A stretch of DNA of 45,342 nucleotides from Singulisphaera sp. GP187 (lineage in GTDB: Bacteria; Planctomycetota; Planctomycetia; Gemmatales; Gemmataceae). Positions within the stretch are counted from its first letter, which is position 1, and the number at the start of each line of letters is the position of its first letter. The stretch spans positions 1-45,342 of the forward strand of contig CAMDQN010000049.1 of NCBI GenBank assembly GCA_945905925.1. Reading direction: 5' to 3'. Made by a program: the position numbers and the translations under genes. Positions 7,430 to 14,532 of the stretch are shown here, one piece after another. A model generated the notes under the pieces. It was given only the letters and a program-made list of their open reading frames with translations, searched no databases and was not told the origin of the DNA.

Positions 7430-8902
7430 GTGACCGACGAAGACGAAGACTTCACGCCACCGTTCCCGCGTTCCCGATTCCGCTGGGTACGGAAGCTCGC
7501 GATGTGGTGTCTCGGCTTCACCGCGGTTCTGGTGATGGTGCTTTACGTCAGCCGGTGGCAAGTTGGCCGAATCGGACAACGCCAGTTCGACGCGACCACG
7601 CAGCGTCTCGATGCCGAAGACCCGGACTGGCGGCTCGATGCAATTCTCGACGCTCGCAGCAAGAACGAACCGGCCGCGAAGGACAACGCCGCGCCAGAAG
7701 TTCTCGACCTCGCAGAGCAGATTCCAATGGAGTTTCGCAACTGGCAAAAGTCCGAAGACGCGACCCAGTTCTGGCGCCGGAACCCCAACTACCAACTTCC
7801 GCCGCCGGACGCGGTCGCCGCCGCGCGCAAGGTCGCCGGACCGACGTTGCTTCTCCGCACGGAGACGCTCAGGTTACGCCACAGGCGCGCCGGACAGTTC
7901 CCGCTCACCGTCACGGCCGACCCGCTCGCGACCGCACTCCCGCACCTCGACATGTCGCGCCAGGTCGTCGCGCTGCTCCAGTTCGACGGCTACCTCGCGC
8001 CGATCGAGAAGAACCCGAACCGCGGCGTCTCGTCCGCGCGTGCGGCGATCGGTGTCGCACGCGCCATTGGTGACGAACCGATCTTCGTTTCGCAACTCGT
8101 GAGGATGGCGGCTGGGAAGGTCGCGGCACAGACCGCGATGCAAGTGCTCGCGTGGGGCGAACCGACCGACGGCCTCGCGGAACTGCAAGCCGAACTGCTC
8201 ACGGAAGCCGAGGCGCCGTGGTTTCGCATCGGGATGCGCGGCGAACGCGGGTTTCTCGATCAGGTGTTTCAGAGACTGAGCGACGGCACAATCCCGCCGG
8301 AACACGTCTTCAACCACTCGGAAACCGGGAACACTGGACCGCAATACCACGCGCTGCTCCGCGCGTACAAGGCGCTGCTGCCCGGCGACCACGCGAAGTG
8401 CCTTCAACTCTGCACAGAATACGTCGCGGCTTCCAAACTACCGCCACACGAACAACTCGCCGCGCTGAAGGCAATCGTAATCCCGCCGGGACCGCCGGAA
8501 GAGTTCCGCTACGTCATCACGCGGCTACTTCTCCCTGCGTGCGAGAAGATCGCGGAGGCCGGACTTCGTACTCGCGCGGACCTGCTCGCGGCTGCAACGT
8601 GCGTCGCGTGCGAGCGGTTCAGGCTGAAGCATGGACGGTTCCCGCACAACCTCGCGGAACTGACACCAACGTTCCTGGTCGCTGTGCCGCTCAGCCCATT
8701 CGACGGCAAGCCGATCAGTTACCGCGTCCTTCCGGGTCGCGTCGCGGTATACTCCTTCTGGGACAACTCACCCATGAAGATCGACCACTCGCACGACGAT
8801 TTCCGCGAAGGCGACACACCCGGTTTCAGCGTAGGCTACCGCCTGTGGAACCCAGCACAACGCGGCCTACCAGCGCCCGTCGAGGAGAAGCAAGACCCGT
8901 GA
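7430..8902 (+). CDS. Membrane-anchored protein with pseudopilin-like tail, in the McrBC-like operon
   Basis: The product is 490 aa starting at GTG 7430. An acidic N-terminus is followed by one transmembrane helix (about residues 25-44, MWCLGFTAVLVMVLYV) and a long helical soluble part. The last 120 residues (AAATCVACERFRLKHGRFP, then NLAELTPTFL, AVPLSPFDGKPISYR, AVYSFWDNS) match the pattern seen at the ends of many planctomycete and verrucomicrobial proteins that resemble GspG-like pseudopilin tails. No enzyme motif was found. It begins 82 bases after the McrB-like gene and overlaps the McrC gene by GTGA, so co-translation with the nuclease is likely. This would be an unusual third component for an McrBC system; alternatively it is a resident gene caught in the operon. 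Confidence 0.7.
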   Translation: MTDEDEDFTPPFPRSRFRWVRKLAMWCLGFTAVLVMVLYVSRWQVGRIGQRQFDATTQRLDAEDPDWRLDAILDARSKNEPAAKDNAAPEVLDLAEQIPMEFRNWQKSEDATQFWRRNPNYQLPPPDAVAAARKVAGPTLLLRTETLRLRHRRAGQFPLTVTADPLATALPHLDMSRQVVALLQFDGYLAPIEKNPNRGVSSARAAIGVARAIGDEPIFVSQLVRMAAGKVAAQTAMQVLAWGEPTDGLAELQAELLTEAEAPWFRIGMRGERGFLDQVFQRLSDGTIPPEHVFNHSETGNTGPQYHALLRAYKALLPGDHAKCLQLCTEYVAASKLPPHEQLAALKAIVIPPGPPEEFRYVITRLLLPACEKIAEAGLRTRADLLAAATCVACERFRLKHGRFPHNLAELTPTFLVAVPLSPFDGKPISYRVLPGRVAVYSFWDNSPMKIDHSHDDFREGDTPGFSVGYRLWNPAQRGLPAPVEEKQDP

Positions 8903-10059
8903 CGAGAACGGTAACTCTCGTCGAACGTCGTCCGCGTGCGGTGCGACTCCCGCGCGCGGAGGTCGATTTCCTCCTCGCGCACGCGCGCCATCTCATCGAA
9001 GTCACGCCCACATTCGAGCGCGGAACTTTCACACTCACCCCGCGCGGCTACGTCGGCTTCCTCACCGGGCCGACGACGCGCTACGCGATCCGCCCGAAAA
9101 TCCCGTGGCCCAACCTTCAACTGCTCCTCGGTTTCCCGCGTGACACCGGTGACGACGCGCGCGAAACCGAAGGCGGGTTACTCGCGGTTCTCGCAACCGC
9201 GTTCGCCGAGCGCCTCGAAGCCGTCACGCGCGAAGGTCTGGTCGCGGGATACAGCGATGTCGAAGCGGTGTCGTCGTTCCTGCGCGGAAAGCTCCGCACG
9301 GCCGACCAGATGCGCGACATCGCGGCCCGCGCCTTCCCCGACCGTTTCCACATCAACGAACCGGTCTTCGATCTGAACACACCATGGAACCAAATTCCGA
9401 AAGCAACCGCGACCGCCCTCCTCCGCGGTCCCGTCCTTTCGCTCGCACTCCGGCAACGCATCGAAGCGGCTATGGCGCCGCTCGCTACCGTACCCGACGC
9501 ACCGGTGAGTGATGCCACGTTCCACGCCGCACTCACCGAGGCGCGCGCCGCGCACTACCGCTCACTGCTTGACGCGTGCCGAATGATTCTGTGCGGTCCC
9601 ACGAGCCACGACCCACACGCCAACGGAGGAAGTGCGTTCCTGCTCGATCTCGGGCATGCCTTCGAGCAGTATCTGACGACGGCGCTTCAGAACGAGTTCG
9701 CCGCGCGCCCGGCGTGGCGGGTCGAATCGCAGCCCGACTTCGCGATCGGGCCGACGACGCTCACGCCCGACATCGTCATACGCAAACACGGCGCGGCGCG
9801 AACCGTCCTCGATACGAAGTGGAAAACGACGACGCTCGACGCGAACGACCTTCACCAGATACTAGCCTACGCGACCCTCACCGGCGCTCGCCACGTCGGG
9901 TTGGTGTATCCCGGGCGCACCGACGCCCGCGCACACTTCACCACGCCCGACGGCCGCGTCCGGCTGTCGCGATACCGCGTGCGCGTGATCGGAACTGCGG
10001 CAGAACTGGCATATTCCATCAAGAGGCTCGCCCGCGCAGCCGCAAGCGGCACAACGTGA
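8899..10059 (+). CDS. mcrC: McrC-family nuclease
   Basis: The product is 386 aa from GTG 8899, which overlaps the preceding stop codon (GTGA) and has AGGAG eleven bases upstream. The N-terminal half is the McrC adaptor region with TLTPRGYVGFLTGP and a stretch on FLRGKLRTADQMRD, typical of McrC/LlaJI-like proteins. The C-terminal half carries a PD-(D/E)xK nuclease core, TPDIV with D291 and then VLDTKWK with D305 and K307. McrC binds the McrB ring through its N-terminal part and cuts DNA. The intact catalytic residues suggest an active nuclease. Longer frames reaching back to 8152 lie inside the previous gene and have no homology, so they were not used. Confidence 0.85.
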   Translation: MTRTVTLVERRPRAVRLPRAEVDFLLAHARHLIEVTPTFERGTFTLTPRGYVGFLTGPTTRYAIRPKIPWPNLQLLLGFPRDTGDDARETEGGLLAVLATAFAERLEAVTREGLVAGYSDVEAVSSFLRGKLRTADQMRDIAARAFPDRFHINEPVFDLNTPWNQIPKATATALLRGPVLSLALRQRIEAAMAPLATVPDAPVSDATFHAALTEARAAHYRSLLDACRMILCGPTSHDPHANGGSAFLLDLGHAFEQYLTTALQNEFAARPAWRVESQPDFAIGPTTLTPDIVIRKHGAARTVLDTKWKTTTLDANDLHQILAYATLTGARHVGLVYPGRTDARAHFTTPDGRVRLSRYRVRVIGTAAELAYSIKRLARAAASGTT

Positions 10060-10076
10060 CCGCCGCTTGTGGCTGC
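10036..10076 (+). terminator. Long hairpin spanning the mcrC stop codon
   Basis: The arms GCAGCCGCAAGCGGC and GCCGCTTGTGGCTGC pair over 15 bases with one mismatch around an 11-base loop that contains the TGA stop. No T run follows. It may act as a factor-dependent terminator or as 3' end protection for the operon transcript. Confidence 0.45.
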
Positions 10077-10179
10077 GTGGGGACGACCGGCCCGGTTCCG
10101 AGTTTTTCCGCAAGTAGCAAAGGCGCCAGCGCTGCGTTAAGCCCGAGTGAATCCGACGGCGAAGTGGTCTTGTCGGCAC

Positions 10180-10209
10180 TTGCGGGAACGAAATTCTACC
10201 GGCTATGAT
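10180..10209 (+). promoter_or_regulatory. Candidate sigma-70 type promoter of the HNH gene
   Basis: TTGCGG (10180-10185) and TATGAT (10204-10209) are separated by 18 bases. The -10 hexamer has five of six consensus bases, the -35 three of six. It lies 110 bases upstream of the HNH start codon and after the mcrC end hairpin, which suggests the HNH gene is transcribed separately. Confidence 0.4.
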
Positions 10210-10319
10210 ATATCTGGGGATGAACCTGTTCGCCCGCTCGCGCCTCTCCTCTTGACGAGTGGCCCCATTCGGTCCGTCGCCGACCGGCCCCACGCCCCAT
10301 TGAGAAAGGCCGCACCGCT

Positions 10320-10955
10320 ATGCATGTCGGCTCCTACTCAGCCCTGGACGCGAGCGTCTTGGTGCTGAACAAGACGTTCGCGGCCGTCCACGTCATCTCC
10401 GTCCGCCGAGCGTTCTGCTTGTTGTGCAAGGATCTTGCCGAAGTTGTCAGCATGGAAGAGGGACAGTTCTCGACCTACAACTTTGAGTCGTGGTCGGAGC
10501 TGAGTGCCTTCCGCGCCGCCAACTTCCGGCAGGAAGACGACGACTGGGTTCGCACCTCAAACTCCGAGTTGCTGTCGCCGCGCGTCATCCGGTTGTTGAG
10601 CTACGACAAGATGCCGAAGCAGACGGTGAAGTTCAACCGACGCAACATCTTCGCCCGCGACCACAACCAGTGCCAATACTGCGGGAAACGGTTCCCGACG
10701 ACGGAGTTGTCGCTGGACCACGTCGTGCCGCGTAGCCAGGGCGGTGGCACCACCTGGGACAACATCGTGTGTGCGTGCGTGGACTGCAACGTCCGCAAGG
10801 GCGGTCGCACCCCGCGTCAGGCGAACATGACGCTGATCCGCAAGCCGGAGAAGCCGAAGCGCAGCCCGATGCTGAACCTCAAGCTCACGCAGAAGAAGTA
10901 CTCCTCGTGGCAGTCCTTCATCGACAACGCCTACTGGAACGTCGAACTGAAGTGA
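10320..10955 (+). CDS. HNH endonuclease
   Basis: The product is 211 aa, starting MHVGSYSALDASVLVLNKTF. The C-terminal half is an HNH domain of the zinc-ribbon type: C118-x2-C121 (CQYCGKRF), then LDHVVPRS with D133-H134, GGTTWDNIV with the Asn, and a second Cys pair in CVDCN. This layout is that of the HNH family related to McrA and to proteins widespread in bacteria, with an N-terminal region opening LNKTFAAVHVISVRRA. It is predicted to be a metal-dependent DNA nickase or endonuclease. Its substrate is unknown. Despite lying next to the McrBC-like operon it has its own promoter, and homologues are often plain chromosomal genes, so a defence role is uncertain. Confidence 0.85.
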   Translation: MHVGSYSALDASVLVLNKTFAAVHVISVRRAFCLLCKDLAEVVSMEEGQFSTYNFESWSELSAFRAANFRQEDDDWVRTSNSELLSPRVIRLLSYDKMPKQTVKFNRRNIFARDHNQCQYCGKRFPTTELSLDHVVPRSQGGGTTWDNIVCACVDCNVRKGGRTPRQANMTLIRKPEKPKRSPMLNLKLTQKKYSSWQSFIDNAYWNVELK

Positions 10956-10993
10956 GTCGAAGAGGCGTTGTACAGATGAGTGTATAAACACAG

Positions 10994-11021
10994 AAGCCGC
11001 CCTTTTGCAAAGGGGCGGCTT
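10994..11021. terminator. Bidirectional hairpin between convergent units
   Basis: AAGCCGCCC and GGGCGGCTT form a nine-base perfect stem around a TTTTGCAAAG loop that itself can extend pairing. It lies 38 bases after the HNH stop and 42 bases after the stop of the minus-strand gene ending at 11063. The symmetry suits termination in both directions. T runs on either side are weak. Confidence 0.6.
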
Positions 11022-11062
11022 GTCGTTGGTAGTGGCGTTTGGTTACGAGAACTCAACTCACC

Positions 11063-13198
11063 TCAGATTCGATCGAGCGAGTCCGCCCAGTTCAGGAAGT
11101 CGTTGAAGGTCTTCACATCGAAGTACTCCTTGCCCGATTCCTTCATCTCGCGGAAGATCACCGGGAACCGCTTCTCCATGAGCAAGTTCTTGCTCTCCAC
11201 GATATCCTTGATGAGCGGGTCTTTGTCGCCGCCGCTGATGAAAAACGCCAGTGGTTGGTTCGCGATGTTGTCCTTCGGCGGGTTGCCCAGAATCGCGCCC
11301 ACGGTGCAGACGCCGCGGAACACGTCGCGCGCGTTGAACCCGACGTAGAACGCCATCTCGCCGCCGTTGGCCTGACCGTGCGCGATCACCCGCGTCCGGT
11401 CAATCGTGTACTGGCCGATGACGGTCTTCACGTCCCGCACGACCACTTCCGTCTCGTTCGCCTTCCAACCGGTTTCGGCGCTCGCCTTCGGCCCCATGAT
11501 GATGAAGTGGTTGTCCGCGGCGAAGTCCTCGAACGTCTTCGCCATCCTCTCGCCGTCCTTGCCGCCCTGCCCCGCCTGGTGGAACCACACGATCAAGCCG
11601 TGCGACACCTTCGGATCGTAGTTGTCCGGCACGTACACCCAGTACTCGCGCCCGAGTGCTTCGTCGGTCCGCGTCATGTAACCGGTCTCGAGCTTCGGCT
11701 TCTCTTTCTTGTCGTCCTTCTTCTCCTCCTGTCCGCCGAGGTCGGCGCGAACGTTGAGCGGCGGCTTCGGCTCTTCCTTCTTCGGTTCTTCCTTCTTGCC
11801 GGTCGCGGGCGGCAGCTTTTCGGGAATCTCGTCGGGCACAGGCACGAGCTTCGCCTGCACCGTTTCGACCTTCCCGCCGTCCTTGCGCTTCACCTCGACC
11901 TTCACCTCGGCACCGGGCGCGAGGCGCTGAATCGCGGCGATGAACGCGGCGCGGTTCGCGACCGGCGGCGGTGCGGGCAGCGCCGCCGGTCCGAACTTCA
12001 TGATGCGGTCACCGGCTTTGATCCCCGCGACATCGGCCGGGCTTTTCGGATACACGAAGCGGACTTCGACACCCGGACTCGCGTCATCGCGCATCGGTAG
12101 AATGCCGAAATACGCGGCGACGTAGGCGGTCGTCGTGCCGAGGAGCTTCACGCTCTTGAACTCCATCTCCTTGTCGCCGCGCAGCACCTTCAGCGCGAGT
12201 TCGTCCGACTCGTACATCGGCCCCATGATGTGCTGGAGCGTGGAGTAGTTCGGAACCTTCTTACCGTTGATCTCGGTGATCTTATCGCCGACCTGAAGCC
12301 CGGCCCGCGCGGCCGCGGAGTCCGGTTGAATCGCCCCGATAACCGGGACCGCGTTGTACACGTCGGTCCCCTGCGGCGACACGCCGAGCAGCCCGCGGCG
12401 AAGGTCTTTGCCTTCCTTCAGGCGCGGCAGCGTCGCGAGGACATCTTCCAGCGGTACCGCGAACCCGATGCCGCCGTCGTACACATCGACACCCGCAGTT
12501 TCGCCTTCGGCGCGGTTGCTCGCGGGGACGACAACGCCGTACACGCGGCCGTCGATGCTGACGAGCGCCCCGCCGTAGTTCACCGGCGATGTCTTAGCGT
12601 CGGTCTGGATTGCCTTGCCCCAGATGCGGTTGGTCGCGCTCACGATGCCTACGCTCATCGACGGCGGGTGATCCACGTTGTTGTCGAGCGTGCGTCCCAG
12701 CGTCAGCCCCCACTGACCGACTTCCACGTCCTTCTTCGGGAACACATCGGGCACAGTCAGGTCTTTCGCGTCGATCTTGAGGAGCGTCAGCATACGCGTC
12801 TGATCGTTCGCAACGATCTTCGCGACGAGCCGCTGCGGTCGCCCCGGGATCGTGACGAAGATGTCCGTCGGCTTATTCGAGAAATTGAACGCGCTCGAAA
12901 TGATGTAGCCATCCGCGGAGACGACAAGGCCGGTCGTCGGACCAACGCCTTTGCGGATACCGGCCGCAGGCGGTCCCGGAGGCCCGCCCTTCTTCGGCGC
13001 GACGAGTGTCGTCTCGGCGCCGCCGGCGGTTTCGATCTTGACGATGGCCGGCGCGACCTTGGCAGATGCCGCCTTCATCGCCTTTTCAGTGGCGTCGTTG
13101 AGGTCCGGCTTTGGTTGTGCGGAAACCGGCGCCGCGAGTAGAGCCACGGCAACAACCGCGACCCACGGCCGTGCGGCATTCGGAATGGTGATCTTCAT
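11063..13198 (-). CDS. Exported HtrA/PDZ-esterase fusion with degenerate active sites
   Basis: The product is 711 aa from ATG 13198 (an in-frame ATG at 13255 adds 19 residues before the signal peptide). Residues 1-27 are a Sec signal ending PVSAQ. Residues about 40-270 align with the trypsin-like domain of HtrA, but the expected His is F104, the Asp is M136 and the Ser is Y208 (PVNYGGAL in place of GNSGG). One or two PDZ domains follow (about 275-470), then a Lys/Pro/Glu linker. A C-terminal alpha/beta-hydrolase esterase-like domain follows, where the nucleophile motif reads AHGQANGG with A610 in place of Ser. Both enzyme domains therefore look inactive, suggesting a binding or scaffold role in the periplasm. 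It is the last gene of the long minus-strand array. Confidence 0.75.
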   Translation of the reverse strand: MKITIPNAARPWVAVVAVALLAAPVSAQPKPDLNDATEKAMKAASAKVAPAIVKIETAGGAETTLVAPKKGGPPGPPAAGIRKGVGPTTGLVVSADGYIISSAFNFSNKPTDIFVTIPGRPQRLVAKIVANDQTRMLTLLKIDAKDLTVPDVFPKKDVEVGQWGLTLGRTLDNNVDHPPSMSVGIVSATNRIWGKAIQTDAKTSPVNYGGALVSIDGRVYGVVVPASNRAEGETAGVDVYDGGIGFAVPLEDVLATLPRLKEGKDLRRGLLGVSPQGTDVYNAVPVIGAIQPDSAAARAGLQVGDKITEINGKKVPNYSTLQHIMGPMYESDELALKVLRGDKEMEFKSVKLLGTTTAYVAAYFGILPMRDDASPGVEVRFVYPKSPADVAGIKAGDRIMKFGPAALPAPPPVANRAAFIAAIQRLAPGAEVKVEVKRKDGGKVETVQAKLVPVPDEIPEKLPPATGKKEEPKKEEPKPPLNVRADLGGQEEKKDDKKEKPKLETGYMTRTDEALGREYWVYVPDNYDPKVSHGLIVWFHQAGQGGKDGERMAKTFEDFAADNHFIIMGPKASAETGWKANETEVVVRDVKTVIGQYTIDRTRVIAHGQANGGEMAFYVGFNARDVFRGVCTVGAILGNPPKDNIANQPLAFFISGGDKDPLIKDIVESKNLLMEKRFPVIFREMKESGKEYFDVKTFNDFLNWADSLDRI

Positions 13199-13261
13199 CG
13201 GAGGAGACTCGTGGCTGTCGGTGTCTTGGTTTAGCGTTGGCCCCGGCGGGGCCACAGGGAA

Positions 13262-14413
13262 TTACGGCTTCGGCGCAGGCACCTTGGGCTTCGGCGGGTG
13301 CTGCCCGAGTGTCATCTCGATGCTCTGCAGCGACTCACCGCGGCGCACTTCGAGCACGATCTTCTGGTTCGGACGTGTGAACTTCCTCATGTACTCGTCG
13401 AGCGCCTTGATGCTGATGATTGGCTCGCCGTCGATGAAGCTCACAAGGTCGTCGGGCCGCAAGCCGGCCTTGTCCGCTGGCGAACCCGGCACCACATCCT
13501 CGACGTAGGCGGGCGTGCGTTCGAGAATGTTCGGTACGAAGATGATCCCGTGATAGCCGCCCAGCCCAAGGGGAATCAGGGTTTTATCGACGGGCGTTTT
13601 GTAGCCCGCCCCCTTCGTTACAAACTCCTCCATCGACACGGTGACAGTCTTCTCCTGCTCCACGTCCTTGCCGTCCTTGTCTTTCACCGTGATCGTTGTC
13701 TTCAATGTCATCTTCGCGTTCATCGGGATGGCGTAGTTCATCCACGTCTCGGTGAGGCTGTTCTTCAGTTCGCGGCCGATGATGCCGAGCAGTTCGCCCT
13801 TCTTGTCGAGCAGCGCGCCGCCGGCGGCACCGGGGTTGTTGGTGATCGCGTCCACCATGTACACGTCGCCGGTGTACGGGAACTCGAAGATGCCGCGCCG
13901 CCCGGCCATCTTCGTGTACGCGGAGATCACCCCACGTTGCACGCTGAGCGGTTCGTCGCGGAGCGCAATCTCGAACGTGTTACTCATCCCGAGGATCCAG
14001 TCGCCCGCCGCCGCCGGAGGGCGTCTGACGGCGGTAAGCGCGTCGAAGAAGTCCAAATCCAGCCCGCTGTCCTCGTCGATCTTCTTCCCCTCCACGCGAA
14101 TTTTGATCAGCGCGACATCGAGCAGAGGTTCGGTCACGATGACTTGCGCCTTCATGCGCTGCCCGTCATACAGGTGAACGACGAGTTCGGATGTGTCGAG
14201 CAGTTGGCTCGCGACGGTCAGGATGTGGCCGTCCTTGCTGATGATGATCCCGGTGCCGTAGTTGTTGAGCCGGGCGAACCCGCCCGCACCGAACACTTTA
14301 ACGAGCTTCTTGTTCGCTTTCTCGACCGTGTCCGCGAACGGGTCGGCCGCAGGCGCGAGTGCCGGCGCGCCGAACAGCGCGACGACGGTGAGGAGGGTGT
14401 ATCGTGTGAACAT
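13262..14413 (-). CDS. Exported HtrA-like PDZ protein, catalytic residues lost
   Basis: The product is 383 aa with a signal peptide (MFTRYTLLTVVALFGAPALA). Residues about 30-215 follow the trypsin-like HtrA fold: DGHILTVASQ puts S69 where the catalytic His should be, LLDVALIKI keeps the Asp (D99), and NNPGAAGGAL puts A197 where the Ser should be. The C-terminal part (about 295-370) is a PDZ domain: the segment opening AYVEDVVPGSPADKAGLRPDD matches the usual carboxylate-binding loop and helix. It should fold but not cut, so it may bind peptides or regulate the active paralogue upstream. It sits between an active and another inactive paralogue, suggesting tandem duplication and divergence. Confidence 0.78.
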   Translation of the reverse strand: MFTRYTLLTVVALFGAPALAPAADPFADTVEKANKKLVKVFGAGGFARLNNYGTGIIISKDGHILTVASQLLDTSELVVHLYDGQRMKAQVIVTEPLLDVALIKIRVEGKKIDEDSGLDLDFFDALTAVRRPPAAAGDWILGMSNTFEIALRDEPLSVQRGVISAYTKMAGRRGIFEFPYTGDVYMVDAITNNPGAAGGALLDKKGELLGIIGRELKNSLTETWMNYAIPMNAKMTLKTTITVKDKDGKDVEQEKTVTVSMEEFVTKGAGYKTPVDKTLIPLGLGGYHGIIFVPNILERTPAYVEDVVPGSPADKAGLRPDDLVSFIDGEPIISIKALDEYMRKFTRPNQKIVLEVRRGESLQSIEMTLGQHPPKPKVPAPKP

Positions 14414-14440
14414 GGTTCGGGTGTCGTGGTGTTGGGTTGT

Positions 14441-14527
14441 GGCGAGCAGGGGGCGTCAGCCCTCCGAGTCTTCGCGAAGGTATAGATGTTGTGGGAACGC
14501 TCGGGGGGCTTTCGCCCCCCACTCGCC
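14441..14527. repeat. Intergenic palindromic repeat, family A copy 1
   Basis: The element starts GGCGAGCAGGGGGCGTCAGC and ends with GGGGGGCTTTCGCCCCCC followed by ACTCGCC. Its ends GGCGAG and CTCGCC are inverted, and each half holds its own palindrome, one a perfect seven-base GC stem. A related copy is at 25167-25248 in another spacer of the same gene array. It contains no gene. It resembles REP/BIME-type dispersed repeats. Confidence 0.65.
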
Positions 14528-14532
14528 TCAGA

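Noticed and set aside
8152-8898. Upstream extension of the McrC frame
   Set aside because: It lies inside the membrane protein gene, is Arg-rich without homology, and the GTG at 8899 with the GTGA overlap and AGGAG gives a better start.
10320-10955. HNH gene as a fourth member of the McrBC-like operon
   Set aside because: A hairpin ends the operon at 10036-10076 and the gene has its own promoter-like hexamers, so it is treated as separate.
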